Shown: positions 60,753-64,000 of the stretch, piece after piece
How the letters are laid out: every line of letters starts with the position of its first letter
Position numbering within the stretch: the first letter of the stretch is position 1
DNA from: DASQZK01 sp963732905
Lineage (GTDB): Bacteria; Bacteroidota; Bacteroidia; Bacteroidales; GCA-2748055
Direction of reading: 5' to 3'
NCBI GenBank assembly: GCA_963732905.1
Contig: CAVTBM010000012.1
Coordinates: forward strand, 248,001-312,000
DNA: 64,000 bases
The notes under the pieces: model-generated
Databases searched by the model: none
Told to the model about the DNA's origin: nothing
What the model saw: only the letters and a program-made list of their open reading frames with translations
Translations under genes and position numbers: made by a program

Positions 60753-62903
60753 CTATTCTTCTTCCTGTTCGGCTTCGTATGCTTTAAGAAGCTGATCCTG
60801 GATCTCTCCCGGAACAGGAGCATATTCACTGAAATGCATGGAATACATGGCCCGGCCGCTGGTCAGGGAACTCAGGGCGGTGGAGTATTTATTCATTTCA
60901 GCAAGGGGGACCTTTGCAGTAATCTTTTCAAAGCCTTTCTCGCTGCTCATTCCCTGTACAATGGCCCGGCGGCCCTGGAGGTCACTCATGACATCACCCA
61001 TCCTGTCGGAAGGTACCAGTACTTCAACAACGTAAATCGGCTCAAGGATTTTGGGGCCGGCATTTTTGAATGCCATTTTGAAGGCATTTCGTCCGGCCAG
61101 TCTGAATGAAATTTCATTGGAATCTACCGGGTGCATTTTGCCATCGTATACGAAGACCCTGATATCCCTGGCGTAAGAACCGGTAAGAGGTCCTTCTTCC
61201 ATCTTTTCCATGAGGCCCTTGAGGATAGCCGGCATGAACCTGGCATCGATAGACCCGCCGACGATGCAACTGTAAAACCAGAGTGATCCTCCCCAGGGGA
61301 GTTTTACCTCTTCCCGGCCTCTGATGGATATTTTGTATTCCTTGTTGTTGATCCTGAACATATCCGGTTCCGGTTGTCCTTCAATATAGGGGTCGATAAT
61401 CATGTGAACTTCACCGAACTGGCCGGCACCTCCCGACTGTTTTTTATGCCGGTAGTCTGACTGGGCCGCTTTGGTGATGGTCTCCCTGTAAGGAATCTTG
61501 GGGGTGATGAATTCGGAATCGACCTTGAAAATGTTGTCGAGCTGCCATTTTACAATATTAAGATGGTGTTCACCCTGCCCGGAAACAATGATCTGTTTGA
61601 GTTCCTTGGAATGTTCGATGAGTAGGGTTGGATCCTCATCGTGAATACGGTTGAGTGATTCACCAAGTTTTTCCGCTTCACTCTCACTGGCCGGTTTAAT
61701 GGCAGTACGATATTTCGGATCGGGGAAGGCTATGGGAGCAAGGTCAATATTACCGGAAGTAAGTGTATCGTTGGTTTTGGTGGCTTTAAGTTTGACCGTT
61801 GCCCCAATATCTCCGGCAGACAGACTTGATACTTTGTTCCTGTTTTTTCCAAAGATGACAAACAATTGTGACAGACGTTCTTTATTGGAAGTACGTGTAT
61901 TGGTCAGATCCATACCTTCAGAAACTTCACCGGAGATCACTTTGAAATAATTGATCTCACCGATATGAGACTCGACAGAGCTTTTAAATACAAACAACGT
62001 AGCTGGTCCCTTCGGATCAAATTTAATTTCATTGCCTTTCCTGTCGATTACCCCTGCCATCTTGTCGGGGGAGGGCAGAACATTTGAAATGAATTCAAGT
62101 AAACGGCCTACGCCCATATTTTTCCGGGCTGATGTACAAAATAAGGGATACAAATCGCCATTCATGATACCTTTCGAAATCCCGTTTCTCATTTCTTCCT
62201 CTTCAAGAGTTTCCTTTTCGAAGAAGATTTCCATCAGAGCCTCATCATTTTCAGCAGCTTTCTCCACGAGCTCGGCTTTGAGTTCCTCGGCCCTGCCTGC
62301 TTCAGTAGCCGGTATAGCGCTGATTTCTGGTTTTCCGCCATCTGAAGGATACTTATAAAGTTTCATCTGGATCAGATCAACAAACGAATCGAACATCGGG
62401 CCGGCATTGACAGGGTACTGCACAATGGCAACTTTACTCCCGTATCGTTCTTTCATCATCTCGAGAGTTTTCTCGAAATTGGTTTTTTCATGATCGAGAT
62501 GGTTAACCACGAAAATCATCGGTTTGTGAAAACGTTCCACCCATCTGTTATGAATTTCAGTACCCACTTCGAGGCCATTCTGCGCATTGATCAACATTAC
62601 GGCAGAGTCGGCCACATGAAGGCTCGATACGGCACCTCCCACAAAATCATCGGCACCGGGAGCATCCAGAATGTTGATTTTGGCATTATTATATTCGGTA
62701 TACATAACGCTGGAGAAAATGGAACCTTGATTTTCCTGCTCAATGGCATTGAAGTCGGAAACCGTGTTCTTTGCGGTAATATCACCCCGGCGGTCAATCA
62801 CGCCACCTTCAAACATCATGGCTTCCGCGAGGGTGGTTTTACCCGAACCTGCATTACCGAGCAGAACGATATTCTTAATCTGGTTTGTGGAATACGTTTT
62901 CAT
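60753..62903 (-). CDS. Elongation factor G-like GTPase with atypical G motifs
   Basis: The 716-residue protein has all EF-G domains: a G domain (1-275), then domains II to V, including GQGEHHLNIVKWQL near 440 and a C-terminal SALSSLTSGRAMYSMHF. Its G1 motif is GNAGSGKTT (16-24), G3 is DAPGADDF (80-87) and G4 is NHLD (134-137). Canonical EF-G has DTPGHVDF in G3; here Ala84 replaces the GTPase His. This resembles the non-canonical EF-G paralogues found beside a true EF-G in Bacteroidota. It is likely to bind GTP but hydrolyse it slowly, with a role other than ordinary translocation. It has its own promoter and a shared terminator. Confidence 0.9.
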   Translation of the reverse strand: MKTYSTNQIKNIVLLGNAGSGKTTLAEAMMFEGGVIDRRGDITAKNTVSDFNAIEQENQGSIFSSVMYTEYNNAKINILDAPGADDFVGGAVSSLHVADSAVMLINAQNGLEVGTEIHNRWVERFHKPMIFVVNHLDHEKTNFEKTLEMMKERYGSKVAIVQYPVNAGPMFDSFVDLIQMKLYKYPSDGGKPEISAIPATEAGRAEELKAELVEKAAENDEALMEIFFEKETLEEEEMRNGISKGIMNGDLYPLFCTSARKNMGVGRLLEFISNVLPSPDKMAGVIDRKGNEIKFDPKGPATLFVFKSSVESHIGEINYFKVISGEVSEGMDLTNTRTSNKERLSQLFVIFGKNRNKVSSLSAGDIGATVKLKATKTNDTLTSGNIDLAPIAFPDPKYRTAIKPASESEAEKLGESLNRIHDEDPTLLIEHSKELKQIIVSGQGEHHLNIVKWQLDNIFKVDSEFITPKIPYRETITKAAQSDYRHKKQSGGAGQFGEVHMIIDPYIEGQPEPDMFRINNKEYKISIRGREEVKLPWGGSLWFYSCIVGGSIDARFMPAILKGLMEKMEEGPLTGSYARDIRVFVYDGKMHPVDSNEISFRLAGRNAFKMAFKNAGPKILEPIYVVEVLVPSDRMGDVMSDLQGRRAIVQGMSSEKGFEKITAKVPLAEMNKYSTALSSLTSGRAMYSMHFSEYAPVPGEIQDQLLKAYEAEQEEE

Positions 62904-62980
62904 ATATAATTACTGAGTTAGATGAATATTTGCGTATTTGCTTTAATCACAAAGGATAAACCGGCATTATTCAGGAGATG

Positions 62981-63010
62981 CAAAAGTAATAAATTTTTAA
63001 AAAGAGACAA
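62981..63010 (-). promoter_or_regulatory. Promoter of the EF-G-like gene
   Basis: On the - strand TTG (63010-63008), 19 bases, then TACTTTTG (62988-62981) is a full match to the phylum's promoter consensus. It lies 78 bases before the start codon. Confidence 0.65.
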
Positions 63011-63213
63011 GGTGTTGGATAATTTTCATATGGGCATGTTGGATGTTTGACGTTTGACGTACTTTCTGTCAAAAACTTTTCAATTTCTGCTGAAGACACA
63101 CATATTATATATATATTCGCAGCCCGAAAACGGGACGTAACATTTGGTTGTCAGGGCGGGAACAATGCCGGTTTTTTCAGTCAGAATCAGTCAAATTAAA
63201 TCCTTAAAAATTA

Positions 63214-63242
63214 TTGTTTTTTTAAAAAATATAATACCTTTG
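63214..63242 (+). promoter_or_regulatory. Promoter of the rpsL ribosomal operon
   Basis: TTG (63214-63216), 18 bases of almost pure A/T, then TACCTTTG (63235-63242) is a textbook Bacteroidota promoter. Transcription would begin about 40 bases before the rpsL ATG. Confidence 0.75.
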
Positions 63243-63289
63243 CAACCCGTTTCGGAAAAAGTTTAATTAAACATTAGAAATTATACTGT

Positions 63290-63667
63290 ATGCCAACGAT
63301 TCAACAGTTAGTAAGAAAAGGTCGGCAGAAAATAGTTGAAAAGAGCAAGGCACCTGCTCTCGACGCCTGTCCGCAGAGAAGAGGAGTATGTGTCCGAGTT
63401 TACACGACCACGCCAAAAAAACCTAACTCGGCCATGAGGAAGGTTGCCAGGGTGAGGCTGACCAACGGAAAAGAAGTGAATGCTTATATTCCCGGTGAAG
63501 GCCACAACCTTCAGGAACACTCCATTGTTTTGATCCGGGGTGGCAGGGTGAAAGATCTTCCAGGTGTGCGTTATCACCTGATCCGTGGTGCTCTTGATGC
63601 ATCCGGTGTTGAAGGAAGAACGCAGCGTCGTTCAAAATATGGTGCTAAAAGACCTAAAAGTAAATAA
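63290..63667 (+). CDS. rpsL: 30S ribosomal protein S12
   Basis: The 125-residue protein is S12 of the decoding centre. TTPKKPNSAMRKVARV (about residues 39-54) holds the Lys that in E. coli is Lys42, and GRVKDLPGVRYH (about 84-95) holds the Lys87 equivalent; both are the wild-type residues of streptomycin-sensitive ribosomes. The C-terminal RSKYGAKRPK is standard. It begins the str operon (rpsL, rpsG, then usually fusA) and is 10 bases before rpsG. Confidence 0.97.
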   Translation: MPTIQQLVRKGRQKIVEKSKAPALDACPQRRGVCVRVYTTTPKKPNSAMRKVARVRLTNGKEVNAYIPGEGHNLQEHSIVLIRGGRVKDLPGVRYHLIRGALDASGVEGRTQRRSKYGAKRPKSK

Positions 63668-63677
63668 GTAAGAAGAA

Positions 63678-64000
63678 ATGAGAAAAGCGAAACCGAAGAA
63701 AAGGATTCTGCTTCCCGATCCTAAATTTAAGGATCCTGAAGTTACCAGGTTCGTGAATAACCTGATGCTCGCCGGAAAGAAGAGCATTTCATATGGTGTT
63801 TTCTACGGGGCCATGGATATCATTGCTGACAAAATGGGTAAAGATGGTAAGTCTCCTGTTGAGATTTGGAAAATGGCCCAGGAGAATATTACTCCCCAGG
63901 TTGAAGTGAAGAGCCGCCGGGTGGGTGGTGCAACATTCCAGGTTCCAATGGAAATCAGGCCGGAGAGAAAAGTATCTATTGGAATGAAGAACCTGATTTA
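63678..64000 (+). CDS. rpsG: 30S ribosomal protein S7, N-terminal part
   Basis: The gene starts at ATG 63678, 10 bases after rpsL, and runs off the right edge after about 107 codons of an expected 155-160. The product begins MRKAKPKKRILLPDPKF and contains ITPQVEVKSRRVGGATFQVP and MEIRPERKV, the conserved S7 core that contacts 16S rRNA in the head of the small subunit. The order rpsL-rpsG is universal; a canonical fusA probably follows outside the window, which would make the EF-G-like gene nearby a second copy. Confidence 0.95.
   Translation, partial: MRKAKPKKRILLPDPKFKDPEVTRFVNNLMLAGKKSISYGVFYGAMDIIADKMGKDGKSPVEIWKMAQENITPQVEVKSRRVGGATFQVPMEIRPERKVSIGMKNLI

Larger units (their letters stand above)
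62904..63289. other. Divergent intergenic region with promoters for the EF-G-like gene and rpsL
   Basis: This 386-base AT-rich gap holds both promoters annotated here and a short CCCG-AAAA-CGGG hairpin at 63123-63134, upstream of the rpsL promoter. No gene is supported. Confidence 0.6.

Overview
This window is a chromosome segment of a member of the Bacteroidota, probably from the Bacteroidales/Marinilabiliales side. The evidence is a type IX secretion C-terminal domain protein, the lineage-restricted families DUF4290, DUF4492, DUF5683 and DUF3341, the order parA-parB-DUF5683-lytic transglycosylase, and promoters of the Bacteroidota type (TTG, about 19 bases, TAnnTTTG). Most genes lack a Shine-Dalgarno sequence. 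No tRNA, rRNA or CRISPR array was seen.

Respiration (1-15057). The + strand begins inside alternative complex III (actB end, actC, actD, actE, actF), followed by a UbiA-like membrane protein. Beyond a bile-acid-symporter-like gene and a CPBP-type membrane protein, the - strand carries a caa3-type oxidase operon (SCO protein, ctaD, ctaE, ctaF, ctaC with fused cytochrome c, ctaB). ACIII would reduce cytochrome c and the A2-type oxidase would oxidise it. A separate + strand operon encodes cytochrome bd (DUF4492 protein, cydA, cydB) and ends in an unlisted 40-residue CydX-like gene.

Housekeeping block (15058-27925). It holds pssA, cysE-cysM, a small HAD-like protein, a glutaminyl-cyclase-like lipoprotein, a lipid kinase, parAB, a DUF5683 protein, an MltD-like transglycosylase, and an SGNH hydrolase plus MBOAT acyltransferase pair that may O-acetylate an envelope glycan.

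Glycan island (27916-45586). About a dozen genes encode GT2 polyprenyl-phosphate glycosyltransferases, large GT-C-like membrane proteins (including a tandem duplicated pair), a flippase-like protein, an FrhB-like protein and a methyltransferase, mostly in short operons with 4-base overlaps. It is interrupted at 37.2-39.5 kb by a HUH (IS200/RAYT-like) transposase gene embedded in arrays of a roughly 183-base hairpin-rich repeat.

Repeat and GIY-YIG locus (45587-47257). About 17 copies of a 48-base repeat in a higher-order A-A-B pattern lie beside a small GIY-YIG nuclease gene. Hairpins with the same loop but covarying stems, in the opposite orientation, lie on its other side. This is the best candidate for an undescribed mobile or regulatory system here.

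Stress, division and translation (47258-64000). Genes include a sigma-54-type response regulator with no DNA-binding domain, a Ppx/GppA protein, a NatAB-like ABC exporter, dnaJ, grpE, a TlpA-like thioredoxin, a MurA whose catalytic Cys is Asp, a DUF4290 protein, a UvrD/PcrA helicase, a type IX secreted protein, an EF-G paralogue lacking the catalytic His, rpsL, and the start of rpsG running off the end.
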